This document shows positions 23,926 to 30,436 of a stretch of 35,220 bases of DNA, one piece after another. The stretch is from VAXT01 sp964591295 (GTDB lineage Bacteria; Actinomycetota; Thermoleophilia; Gaiellales; Gaiellaceae). The notes under the pieces are model-generated. The model was not told the origin of the DNA and did no database searches. It saw only the letters and a program-made list of their open reading frames with translations. Where the stretch lies: NCBI GenBank assembly GCA_964591295.1, contig CAZQAG010000019.1, positions 1 to 35,220 of the forward strand, given 5' to 3'. How positions within the stretch are numbered: position 1 is the first letter of the stretch; every line of letters begins with the position of its first letter. A program made the position numbers and the translations under genes.

Positions 23926-25073
23926 CGCACCCTCTTTCCGGTTGCCGCGTTGAACGCCAGCATCCGGCCGTCCGCTCGGACCGCGTAAATCCGCCGGTCC
24001 TTGGCCCCGTAGCCGACGCCGGCAATGTCGCCGTTCGTCGCATACGGCCCACGGACCAGACCGTATGCGGCGTCGTAGGCCCAGAGATCCCGACCCGCGC
24101 TGAAGTAGAGCGTCCGGCCGTTCCGCGAGATCGTCGAGAGCGTTGCGGCCGGCTGCGCTGCCGGTGCCTTGGTGGCCGGCTGGAAGCGTGAGACCCGGAC
24201 GACTCGCGAGCGATCGAGGTCGACCTCAGCGACGACGCCGAGCGCGGGATTCGCGGCGTAAAGCGTCCGCTTCCCGGGAGCGAGCGTCATCGAGTAGCGC
24301 TTCAACTGGCCGAAGACGCCGCCACCGGAGGGGAGACTGACGCAGGCTGGGCGGCTCCGCTCGAGGTCGAGGGAGTGCACGAACGCGGTGTTGCGAGCGG
24401 TGCTCAGGTAGAGCGTCAGCAGCCAGCGCCCGTCACGCGAGGCGACGCCGCTCCACGCGTAGCCTGCCATCAGCTTGACGCCTGGAGCCTGAAGTGGCCG
24501 CGCGACGAGACGCTCGTGCAAGAGGTCGTACTGGCGGACGAGATACCGGCGCTGGGCGAGATGCTGGATCAGGAAGAGGTGCTCGCCGTCGGGTGAGATC
24601 GCCTCGACCTCGAAGGTCCCTCGAAGACGAAGCAGGTGCGTCGTGTGACCGCTGCGGAAGTCGTAGACCTGCACGATCGTCCGCTCTTGGCGCCGCCAAA
24701 CGAGCGCGACGCGTTCGCCGGAAGCCGAGACCGCCGCCACGTCCCAGTCTCCCCGCAGGACCCTCGAACCGGCCGCCGTGCCCGTGGCGACATTCGAGCG
24801 CCAGAGACGCGTCTGATGCCGCCGTCGAATCGTGGAGAAATACACCTTCCCGTCTGCGGACGCGCGTCCCGGCCCGAACTCCAAGACGGGACGACGGGTC
24901 GCTGTGTCGTACGCGACCATCGGGCCACCCGGGCCCTGCGGCTGCACGTAGAGCAGCTTCGAGCCGGGCGGGCTCGAGCTCTGCCCGCTACAGGGGAGCG
25001 GACAGCCGTCGGCAAGCGCGGTCGCAGGGGCGGGGATCAGGACGAGCAGGACGAGTGGCAGCAGGCGTCTCAC
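23922..25073 (-). CDS. Secreted beta-propeller (TolB/WD40-like) protein
   Basis: 383 residues with a signal peptide (about 1-22, ALA-DG). The mature part is a series of four-stranded repeats with Asp-Gly turns (SADGKVYFS, SPDGEHLFL, SRDGRWLLT, SRNGRTLYF, RADGRMLAF), matching a six- or seven-bladed propeller. Two cysteines at CPLPC near the N-terminus may form a disulfide. No catalytic motif is seen. The GTG at 25073 has an excellent GGAGGAGG. It lies divergent to the sigma factor operon, whose second gene also carries propeller-like repeats. Confidence 0.8.
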   Translation of the reverse strand: MRRLLPLVLLVLIPAPATALADGCPLPCSGQSSSPPGSKLLYVQPQGPGGPMVAYDTATRRPVLEFGPGRASADGKVYFSTIRRRHQTRLWRSNVATGTAAGSRVLRGDWDVAAVSASGERVALVWRRQERTIVQVYDFRSGHTTHLLRLRGTFEVEAISPDGEHLFLIQHLAQRRYLVRQYDLLHERLVARPLQAPGVKLMAGYAWSGVASRDGRWLLTLYLSTARNTAFVHSLDLERSRPACVSLPSGGGVFGQLKRYSMTLAPGKRTLYAANPALGVVAEVDLDRSRVVRVSRFQPATKAPAAQPAATLSTISRNGRTLYFSAGRDLWAYDAAYGLVRGPYATNGDIAGVGYGAKDRRIYAVRADGRMLAFNAATGKRVR

Positions 25074-25200
25074 GGGTTCCTCCTCCGATCGATGATCACG
25101 CTCTCTCTACGCCGCTCGCCCCGTCCGGGGTCCCGGACCTCCCGCCGCGCGGTCCTCGTATGGACCTCGTGGACGATTCCGCTCGTATAGTCAGCGCGCG

Positions 25201-25734
25201 ATGGTGGGCCCCGGCCGGCAGGAGCGCTCCTGGATTCGGGGCGCGCAATCAGGATCGGTCTCGGACATCGAGGCGCTCTTCCGCGAGCACTGGCCTCGGG
25301 CTCATCGGGCCGCCTTTCTCGTTGTCCAGGACAGCGCGGCGGCCGAGGACATTGCGCAGGAGGCGTTCCTGGCCGCCGTTCGCAACCTTGATCGCTTCGA
25401 CCGCAAGCGGCCGTTCGGCCCGTGGCTGCACCGGATCGTGGTCAACCGCGCGATCGACTGGGCCCGGGCGAGAGCGCTGCGGCGAGAGACGGCCGAGGCT
25501 GAAAGCAGCGACGAGTTCGACACAGGAGATCTCGGCACGTTCTCCGAGGGCGTGGCGGCCGGCCTCGCGTCGCTCAAGCCGGAGCACCGGGCCGTGATTG
25601 TCCTTCGCTACCTCCTCGAGTACACGCCCGGCGAGATCGCCGAGCTGCTCGACGTACCGCGCGGGACGATCAACTCGCGCCTCCGGCGGGGCCTCGACCG
25701 CCTCGAGGAGATCGTCGACAAGGAGCACGCATGA
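25201..25734 (+). CDS. ECF-type RNA polymerase sigma factor
   Basis: 177 residues. Sigma region 2 (about 22-90) includes EDIAQEAFLAAVRNLDRF and WLHRIVVNRAIDWARAR; region 4 (about 122-170) includes LKPEHRAVIVLRYLLEYTPGEIAELLDVPRGTINSRLRRGL. No region 3, so it is an extracytoplasmic-function sigma factor. TATAGT at 25186-25191 lies 9 bp before the ATG, which would place transcription start at or near the ATG and make the message leaderless; no SD is seen. The next gene overlaps by ATGA and is its likely membrane regulator. Confidence 0.92.
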   Translation: MVGPGRQERSWIRGAQSGSVSDIEALFREHWPRAHRAAFLVVQDSAAAEDIAQEAFLAAVRNLDRFDRKRPFGPWLHRIVVNRAIDWARARALRRETAEAESSDEFDTGDLGTFSEGVAAGLASLKPEHRAVIVLRYLLEYTPGEIAELLDVPRGTINSRLRRGLDRLEEIVDKEHA

Positions 25735-26921
25735 GCGGCGATACGAAGGTTCGCCGTGCGCTCCAGCGCATCCAGGCTCCCGAAGAGCTCGATGCCCAGC
25801 GGCGGGCATGGCCGCTCGTCCGAACGGCCTTCGAGGCGCGCGAGCCGGTCGCGTGGCCCCGGCGAAACCTGCGACCTCTGTTCGCCGCGGCGCTCGGAGT
25901 CTTCGTTCTCGCCTCAGCGCTATCGCCACCTGGGCGGGCCCTGGTCGGTTCGGTGCAGGACGCATTCACGAGCGAGAAGGTCAAGCCGCGGCCCGCGCTC
26001 ACATCGCTGCCCGCACCCGGCCCGCTCATCGTCAATTCGAAGCGTGGGCCCTGGATCGTGCAGTTCGACGGCTCGAAGCGGCTACTGGGGGAGTGGTTGG
26101 AAGGCTCGTGGTCCCCGCGGGCGCTGCACGTGGTTGTCACCCGTGACCACGAGGTCGCCGCCCTGCTCCCGGACGGAACCGTACGCTGGTCGCTCGCGCG
26201 GTCGGGCACCATTCGGGCTGCCCGCTGGTCGCCCGACGGTTTCCGCGTCTCGTATCTCAACGGCCCCCAATTGCGCGTCGTGGCCGGCGACGGCACAGGT
26301 GACCGCTCGCTCCGGCGCGTAGTCGGCTCGACACCTCCGGCGTGGCGGCCGGAGGGTGACCACGAGCTTGCCTTCTCGACGGTTGACGGGCGAATCGAGC
26401 TCGTCCAGACGGACTCAGCGAAGCCGGTCTGGCGCACGGGCCCCGGCGAGCTGCCCACCAAGCTCGTCTGGTCGGAGGACGGTGAGCGCCTGCTCGTCCT
26501 GGGCGAGCGCTCGCTCCGCGCGCTTGACGCGGACGGCCGGAGGCTCTGGATGATCGGGCTGCCGGTCGGACCCTCCGGCGCCGCCTTCGTCCGTAAGAGC
26601 CACCGCTTCGTGATGGTCCGCTTCTCGCCCGCGACCGGCCTCAGCAACCTCGTCCTACTCCAGGCCGAGACGGACCCCGGCGAGGCCCGCGTCCTCTACT
26701 CTGCGCCGGGCGACTTTGGGACGCTCGCGGTCTCGCCCAACGGCAACTGGCTGCTCGTCGGCTGGGTCAACGCCGACCAGTGGCTTTTCATACGCCTGTC
26801 CGCCGCGAAGGTTCTGGCGGTCTCGAACATCGTCGAGCAGTTCGGAGCCACGACACCGGCCGGTCCGCTTGTGAAGGAGTTCCCGAAGAGCGTGAGCTGG
26901 TGCTGCCCCGCCTCGCCCTGA
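25731..26921 (+). CDS. Membrane-anchored propeller protein, probable anti-sigma factor
   Basis: 396 residues. A basic cytoplasmic N-terminus (1-46) with two short helices, one membrane segment (about 47-64, LFAAALGVFVLASALSPP) and an exterior domain of repeated WSPDG/SPNG-type blades. The layout and the ATGA overlap with the sigma gene suggest an anti-sigma or sensor protein, though no zinc-binding HxxxCxxC motif is present. Two cysteines (WCCPASP) end the protein. Assigning the anti-sigma role is inference from position. Confidence 0.75.
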   Translation: MSGDTKVRRALQRIQAPEELDAQRRAWPLVRTAFEAREPVAWPRRNLRPLFAAALGVFVLASALSPPGRALVGSVQDAFTSEKVKPRPALTSLPAPGPLIVNSKRGPWIVQFDGSKRLLGEWLEGSWSPRALHVVVTRDHEVAALLPDGTVRWSLARSGTIRAARWSPDGFRVSYLNGPQLRVVAGDGTGDRSLRRVVGSTPPAWRPEGDHELAFSTVDGRIELVQTDSAKPVWRTGPGELPTKLVWSEDGERLLVLGERSLRALDADGRRLWMIGLPVGPSGAAFVRKSHRFVMVRFSPATGLSNLVLLQAETDPGEARVLYSAPGDFGTLAVSPNGNWLLVGWVNADQWLFIRLSAAKVLAVSNIVEQFGATTPAGPLVKEFPKSVSWCCPASP

Positions 26922-28159
26922 TTCTCGCCGCCGGCGCACTCGCGCTCGGCGTCGCGTCGTCGGCCTCGAAGCCCGGAGGCGACGACGACCAGGTCGTGTG
27001 GCACACGTCCCGGTCACTCGGCGTCCCCTGGGATGGGCGGCTCGTCCAAGGGGTCCAGCTGCCCGACGAGGGGATGACGTACTTCACCTGGGACCCCGTC
27101 TTCAAGCGCTCGCCGAACCGGCCCTGGCGCCGATGGGGCAGCGACCGCCTGATCGGGCCGCTGCTGCGCGTGCTCGGCGACTACGCCGGAGCCCATCCCG
27201 AGGCGCCTCGGGTCGGCGTGGGTGACCTGTCGCGACCGAAAGGCGGAGTCTTCGACGAGCGGTTCGGCGGGCTCGGCCATGCCTCACATCAGAACGGGCT
27301 CGACGTGGACGTGTATTACCCGCGGCTCGACGGGCTCGAGCTCAGGCCGACGCGTCCGAGCGAGATCGACCGCTCGCTCGCGCAGGACCTCGTCACGCGC
27401 TTCGTGCGCATGGGAGCGGTGAACGTGTTCGTCGGCCCGCGGACGGGGCTCCGGGGGCCCCGGCGGGTCGTCGAGAGGCTGGTTCACCACGACGACCACA
27501 TGCATGTCCGGATCGGCCCCGACCCGCGCGCGCGGAGGAGACTCGGCCGCACGACGCAGGGCAGGGAGATCGAGGCGGTGCGGGTTGGAGATCCCGAGGG
27601 GTCCCAGCGGATGCTCGTCTTCGGCTGCATCCACGGCAACGAGTGCGCCGGGACCGCGATCACCCGGATCCTCGTTCGCTCGGCGCCCACGTTCGACCTC
27701 TGGGTCGTGCCGAACCTGAACCCCGACGGGCTCGCGATGGGCTCTCGCCAGAACGCCCGAGGCGTCGACCTCAATCGCAACTTCCCTTCCGAGTGGACGG
27801 GGGGCGGACGGCCGTGGGATCTCGAGTATCCCGGCCGACGGCCACTCTCCGAGCCCGAGACCCGGGCCGCGACTCGGCTGATCGAACGAGTTCGCCCGGA
27901 CATCACGATCTGGTTCCATCAGCCGCAGGCGCTCGTCAGGGCGTGGGGGCCGAGCGTGCCGGCGGCGCGCCGCTACGCGCGGCTGGCAGGCATGCGCTTC
28001 CGTGCGATCCGCTGGCCCGCCGGCACGGCGGCGAACTGGCAGAACCACCGTTTCAGCGGGAAGAGCGCTTTCGTGGTCGAGCTCGCCGCAGGCTCGCTTT
28101 CTCCGGCGGCCGCGAACCGCCACGCGCGCGCCGTTCTGAAACTCGTGGCTGCACGCTAA
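26900..28159 (+). CDS. M74 murein endopeptidase / M14 carboxypeptidase fusion
   Basis: 419 residues from GTG 26900, overlapping the upstream gene by 22 bp. A signal segment (3-22) leads to a MepA-like M74 domain with H127-x2-H130-x6-D137 (GHASHQNGLDVD) and H200-M-H202 (HHDDHMH), the same metal set as E. coli MepA. A second domain has M14 carboxypeptidase motifs: H245-G-N-E248, GVDLNRNFP, H340 (WFHQPQ) and E394 (VVELA). Both active sites look complete, so one exported protein should cut both crosslinks and peptide ends in peptidoglycan. Such a fusion under a sigma factor operon points to cell-wall stress or remodelling. Confidence 0.88.
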   Translation: MLPRLALILAAGALALGVASSASKPGGDDDQVVWHTSRSLGVPWDGRLVQGVQLPDEGMTYFTWDPVFKRSPNRPWRRWGSDRLIGPLLRVLGDYAGAHPEAPRVGVGDLSRPKGGVFDERFGGLGHASHQNGLDVDVYYPRLDGLELRPTRPSEIDRSLAQDLVTRFVRMGAVNVFVGPRTGLRGPRRVVERLVHHDDHMHVRIGPDPRARRRLGRTTQGREIEAVRVGDPEGSQRMLVFGCIHGNECAGTAITRILVRSAPTFDLWVVPNLNPDGLAMGSRQNARGVDLNRNFPSEWTGGGRPWDLEYPGRRPLSEPETRAATRLIERVRPDITIWFHQPQALVRAWGPSVPAARRYARLAGMRFRAIRWPAGTAANWQNHRFSGKSAFVVELAAGSLSPAAANRHARAVLKLVAAR

Positions 28160-28740
28160 CGGCGGTTCTTCGGGCCCTCCGGAACCTGCAGCTCGACCGA
28201 ATCGAGCACGCGATTCACCTGTTCTCGCATCGCCTCGTCCGGATCGTTGACTCCAAACCAGGCTTGCGCGAAGAGACAGAGGCCCTGGCTGTGTGAGTAC
28301 ACGGAGCCAGAAGCCACATGTGGCGCCGGCTTGCCTTCGTAGTCTGAGCCGTGGATGTCGGCTGCCGTCAGCCGCAGTCGAACGCTCGGGCACTCTTCCT
28401 CGGCCGACGCTCCCGCCTGAAGCGCCTCCACCGCCGGAAGCGCCTCCACTTGTAGGACGATTCCGTCTGCAGGAAGGCGGTAGAGCACCTGGTACGGAGG
28501 GAGCTCGTGCGGATGATCCTTCGACGGCTCGCTCGGCAGAGTCACGTTCGCGACCCACAGCATCGGTTCCGGGGCGGAGGCGCCAAAATCGATCGCGTAA
28601 CTGCTCCATCCCGCCGGCACGCCCAGACTGAGACCCTTAAGGGCGAGCCGCTGTCCATCGTCTGCGGCCATCTGGTCCGAACTACCCGGGCCGCAGCCGC
28701 AGAGGAGGAGGCCGAGCGCCAGGAGGGCAAGAGCTCTCAT
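28156..28740 (-). CDS. Putative lipoprotein
   Basis: 194 residues. Type II signal: MRALALLALGLL followed by L13-C14-G15-C16, so lipidation at C16 is likely. The mature part is soluble and mixed alpha/beta, with VPAGWSSY near the N-terminus and a C-terminal helix (DEAMREQVNRVLDSVEL), resembling small lipoproteins with a PsbP/Mog1-like or sortase-substrate-like pattern, but I do not recognise the family. GGGAG precedes the ATG. Its TAG interlocks with the TAA of the peptidase fusion. Confidence 0.8.
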   Translation of the reverse strand: MRALALLALGLLLCGCGPGSSDQMAADDGQRLALKGLSLGVPAGWSSYAIDFGASAPEPMLWVANVTLPSEPSKDHPHELPPYQVLYRLPADGIVLQVEALPAVEALQAGASAEEECPSVRLRLTAADIHGSDYEGKPAPHVASGSVYSHSQGLCLFAQAWFGVNDPDEAMREQVNRVLDSVELQVPEGPKNRR

Positions 28741-28794
28741 GCTCCCGATACGGCCGGAGTTTCCGCTGAGGTCCCGGCTCGATTACGCTTCGGG

Positions 28795-29142
28795 ATGAGA
28801 GCCGTGCATGACTGCGCGCGATGCGGAAGCTCACTGGGCGATGCGTTTCGCTTCTGCCCTTGGTGTGCCGCGCCGCAACGGCTGAAGCTCGTCGAGTTCT
28901 TCCGTGCTCGGCATACCGAGGACACGCACAAGGCACTTCGGGTCTCGCGCTACCTCCACGACGACCTCGACGAGCGTCACGTTCGGTTCAGCATCTGGGA
29001 CGACGCTCGCGTCCAGGCCGCCGTCTCCCTCGAGGACGACGAGGCCGAGCGGCTGGCTCGTTTCTTGCTGGACTCTGCGCCCGCTCCCCAACGCAGCGGC
29101 CTGCGCGACCTAGTCGACCGCGTTGCGGCGATCCGGTTCTGA
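28795..29142 (+). CDS. Small zinc-ribbon protein
   Basis: 115 residues. N-terminal double CxxC zinc ribbon: C7-x2-C10 (CARC) and C21-x2-C24 (CPWC). Then a helical stretch and a predicted beta segment, RHVRFSIWDDARVQAAVSLEDDEAERLARFLL, with no named family. The ATG at 28795 lies 54 bp from the divergent lipoprotein. The peroxiredoxin fragment begins 5 bp after its stop, as in an operon. Function unknown. Confidence 0.75.
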   Translation: MRAVHDCARCGSSLGDAFRFCPWCAAPQRLKLVEFFRARHTEDTHKALRVSRYLHDDLDERHVRFSIWDDARVQAAVSLEDDEAERLARFLLDSAPAPQRSGLRDLVDRVAAIRF

Positions 29143-29147
29143 CGCCC

Positions 29148-29276
29148 TTGCTCGCACCCGGCGACCAGGTTCCTGACGCAACCGTCTGGCTCGCTCCGCG
29201 GGAGACGACGCAGGTCACGGAGCTGGTCGACGAGGCGGCTGCGCTCTTCGTCTTCTTCCTGTTCGCCTGGTCTTGA
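29148..29276 (+). pseudogene. Truncated peroxiredoxin (N-terminal 42 codons)
   Basis: From TTG 29148 it reads LLAPGDQVPDATVWLAPRE... to LFVFFLFAWS and then TGA. It is 33/42 identical to the start of the complete peroxiredoxin at 29975, and the last 32 bp (29241-29272) match 30068-30099 perfectly. Homology ends at codon 42, three codons before the peroxidatic position. The TGA here (codon 43) is not at the catalytic site and is not followed by peroxiredoxin sequence. It is a remnant of a duplication or recombination. Confidence 0.8.
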
Positions 29277-29413
29277 GAAGAGGTTAGACACATGATGCCG
29301 CGAGGACTCGAGGAAGTACACAGGGCGAAGAGAGAGGCGCCCCTTGCGAGCCCCGGCGAATCTGGACAGTTGCAATCGGCTTCCATGTGTCGTGACCCCT
29401 ACAGTCGGTCCAG

Positions 29414-29475
29414 CTTTGGAAGCCGCTCCAGGAGCGGCTTCCAAAGTGCGGTCGGCTTCCCAGATCTGGGAAGCC
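29414..29475. terminator. Two adjacent perfect palindromes
   Basis: Arms 29414-29429 and 29431-29446 pair over 16 bp around one base (CTTTGGAAGCCGCTCC and its complement). Seven bases further, 29454-29475 is a 22-bp perfect palindrome centred on AGATCT with GGCTTCC arms. GGCTTCC or its complement occurs five times within about 100 bp. They lie between the convergent peroxiredoxin fragment and GYD gene; a bidirectional terminator or a palindromic element are both possible. Confidence 0.6.
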
Positions 29476-29487
29476 CAGCCTTGTCGT

Positions 29488-29772
29488 TTAGACGAAGACC
29501 TTGAAGAAGGTCTCGACGTCCTCGGCCGGGAAGGTATCGGTCTCGAAGATCTCGAGCTTGGCGATCTCCCCGAGGACGCGGAAAGCGGCCTCGTTGTCGG
29601 GGTAGTTGAAGATCCCCAGATACTCCCAGGGGCCCATGATGGCCATGAAGCGCTCGAGCGTTCCACCCTCGTGCTCGACGATCTTGTGGATCCTGTCGAG
29701 GTAGTCGGGGGTTTTCTCAAGGTGCTCGCGGGCCACGGGTGTCATTCGGAACAAGCCGACATACGTAAACAT
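29488..29772 (-). CDS. GYD-domain protein
   Basis: 94 residues, the usual GYD family length. It is a small alpha/beta barrel-like fold: MFTYVGLFRMTPVARE, HEGGTLERFMAIMGPWEYLGIFNYPDNEAAFRVLGEIAKLE. The family has unknown function and may be a dimeric sensor or enzyme. AGGAGG at -7 supports the ATG at 29772. Confidence 0.9.
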   Translation of the reverse strand: MFTYVGLFRMTPVAREHLEKTPDYLDRIHKIVEHEGGTLERFMAIMGPWEYLGIFNYPDNEAAFRVLGEIAKLEIFETDTFPAEDVETFFKVFV

Positions 29773-29899
29773 CAGAACCTCCTAGTTGGGGGCCGGGCCT
29801 CGTTGAGAGCCCCGGCAACGCCATAGCTTGCCCCGCCGGCAGAGGTGCTCGCATCCGAGAATCCTCTGATCGCGTCTTCCTCTTTTTACTCATTGGCCG

Positions 29900-29947
29900 C
29901 AGAGAGCCACTCACACGAGTCCCGAGACATTTGGAGGTGGCTCTCTG
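29900..29947 (+). promoter_or_regulatory. Inverted repeat upstream of the peroxiredoxin
   Basis: CAGAGAGCCAC (29900-29910) and GTGGCTCTCTG (29937-29947) form a perfect 11-bp inverted repeat with a 26-base loop, ending 27 bp before the peroxiredoxin start. It might be a terminator for upstream transcription, or a leader structure or operator controlling the gene. Confidence 0.4.
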
Positions 29948-29974
29948 AATAGCTCGCCGTTGTAGGCTCGGCCG

Positions 29975-30436
29975 GTGCTCGCTCCCGGCGACCAGATTCC
30001 CGGCGCGACCGTTTGGCTTGCGCCTCGGGAGCCGACGACGATCGCGGAGCTCGTCGACGATGCGCCCGCGCTCTTCGTCTTCTTCCTGTTCGCCTGGTCG
30101 TCGACCTGAACGAACGAGCTCGAGTTCCTGCGTGACAGGAGAGCGGAGCTCGAGCAGGCGGGGGTCACTCCGTTCGCGATCTCGCGCGACTCGTGCTGGA
30201 CGCAGACGGCCTGGAGCCAGGCGCTCGACCTCGGCGACATCCAGTTCCTGTCCGACTGGAACGCCGACGCGGTGCGGGGTTTCGGCATCGCCCACGAGTA
30301 CCGCGGCATGAAGGACGTCGCCGAGCGAGCCGCCTTTCTCGTGGGGCGCGGGGGTACGGTCCGCGGCGCATGGCGTTACGAGACCGGCGACGTGCCCGAC
30401 TTCGACGAGCTGCTCGCGGCCGCGCAGGCGTTGTAG
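29975..30436 (+). CDS. AhpE-like peroxiredoxin, candidate selenoprotein (Sec45)
   Basis: 153 residues plus a stop if TGA 30107-30109 is read as selenocysteine. The thioredoxin-fold peroxiredoxin motifs flank it: LFVFFLFAWSST-U45-TNELEFLRDRR, then TPFAISRDS, FLSDWNADAVRGFGIAHEY and AERAAFLVGRGGTVRGAWRY. Residue 45 is exactly the peroxidatic position (Cys45 of M. tuberculosis AhpE), and catalytic R118 aligns with its R116. The frame is otherwise open to TAG. The motif Pro seven residues before the active site is Leu in this gene. C74 is the only cysteine and could act as resolving residue. GTG start. A pseudogene by nonsense mutation is the alternative, but the position argues for Sec. Confidence 0.78.
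30110..30152 (+). promoter_or_regulatory. Candidate bacterial SECIS stem-loop
   Basis: Immediately after the in-frame TGA, CGAGCTC (30115-30121) pairs with GAGCTCG (30146-30152) as a lower stem. An upper stem TCCTG (30126-30130) with CAGGA (30136-30140), extendable by a T-G pair, closes the 5-base loop CGTGA. The apical loop starts 21 bases after the TGA and has G at its second position, both within the limits I recall for bacterial SECIS. The codons are also constrained by protein sequence, so the fold alone is not proof. Confidence 0.55.

Noticed and set aside
29274..29276. TGA of the truncated peroxiredoxin as another Sec codon
   Set aside because: It is at codon 43, not 45, and the following sequence has no peroxiredoxin similarity.
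30107..30109. Simple nonsense mutation making the peroxiredoxin a pseudogene
   Set aside because: Not fully excluded, but the TGA is at the single position where selenocysteine is expected and the frame stays open with conserved motifs after it, so it is kept as the second choice.
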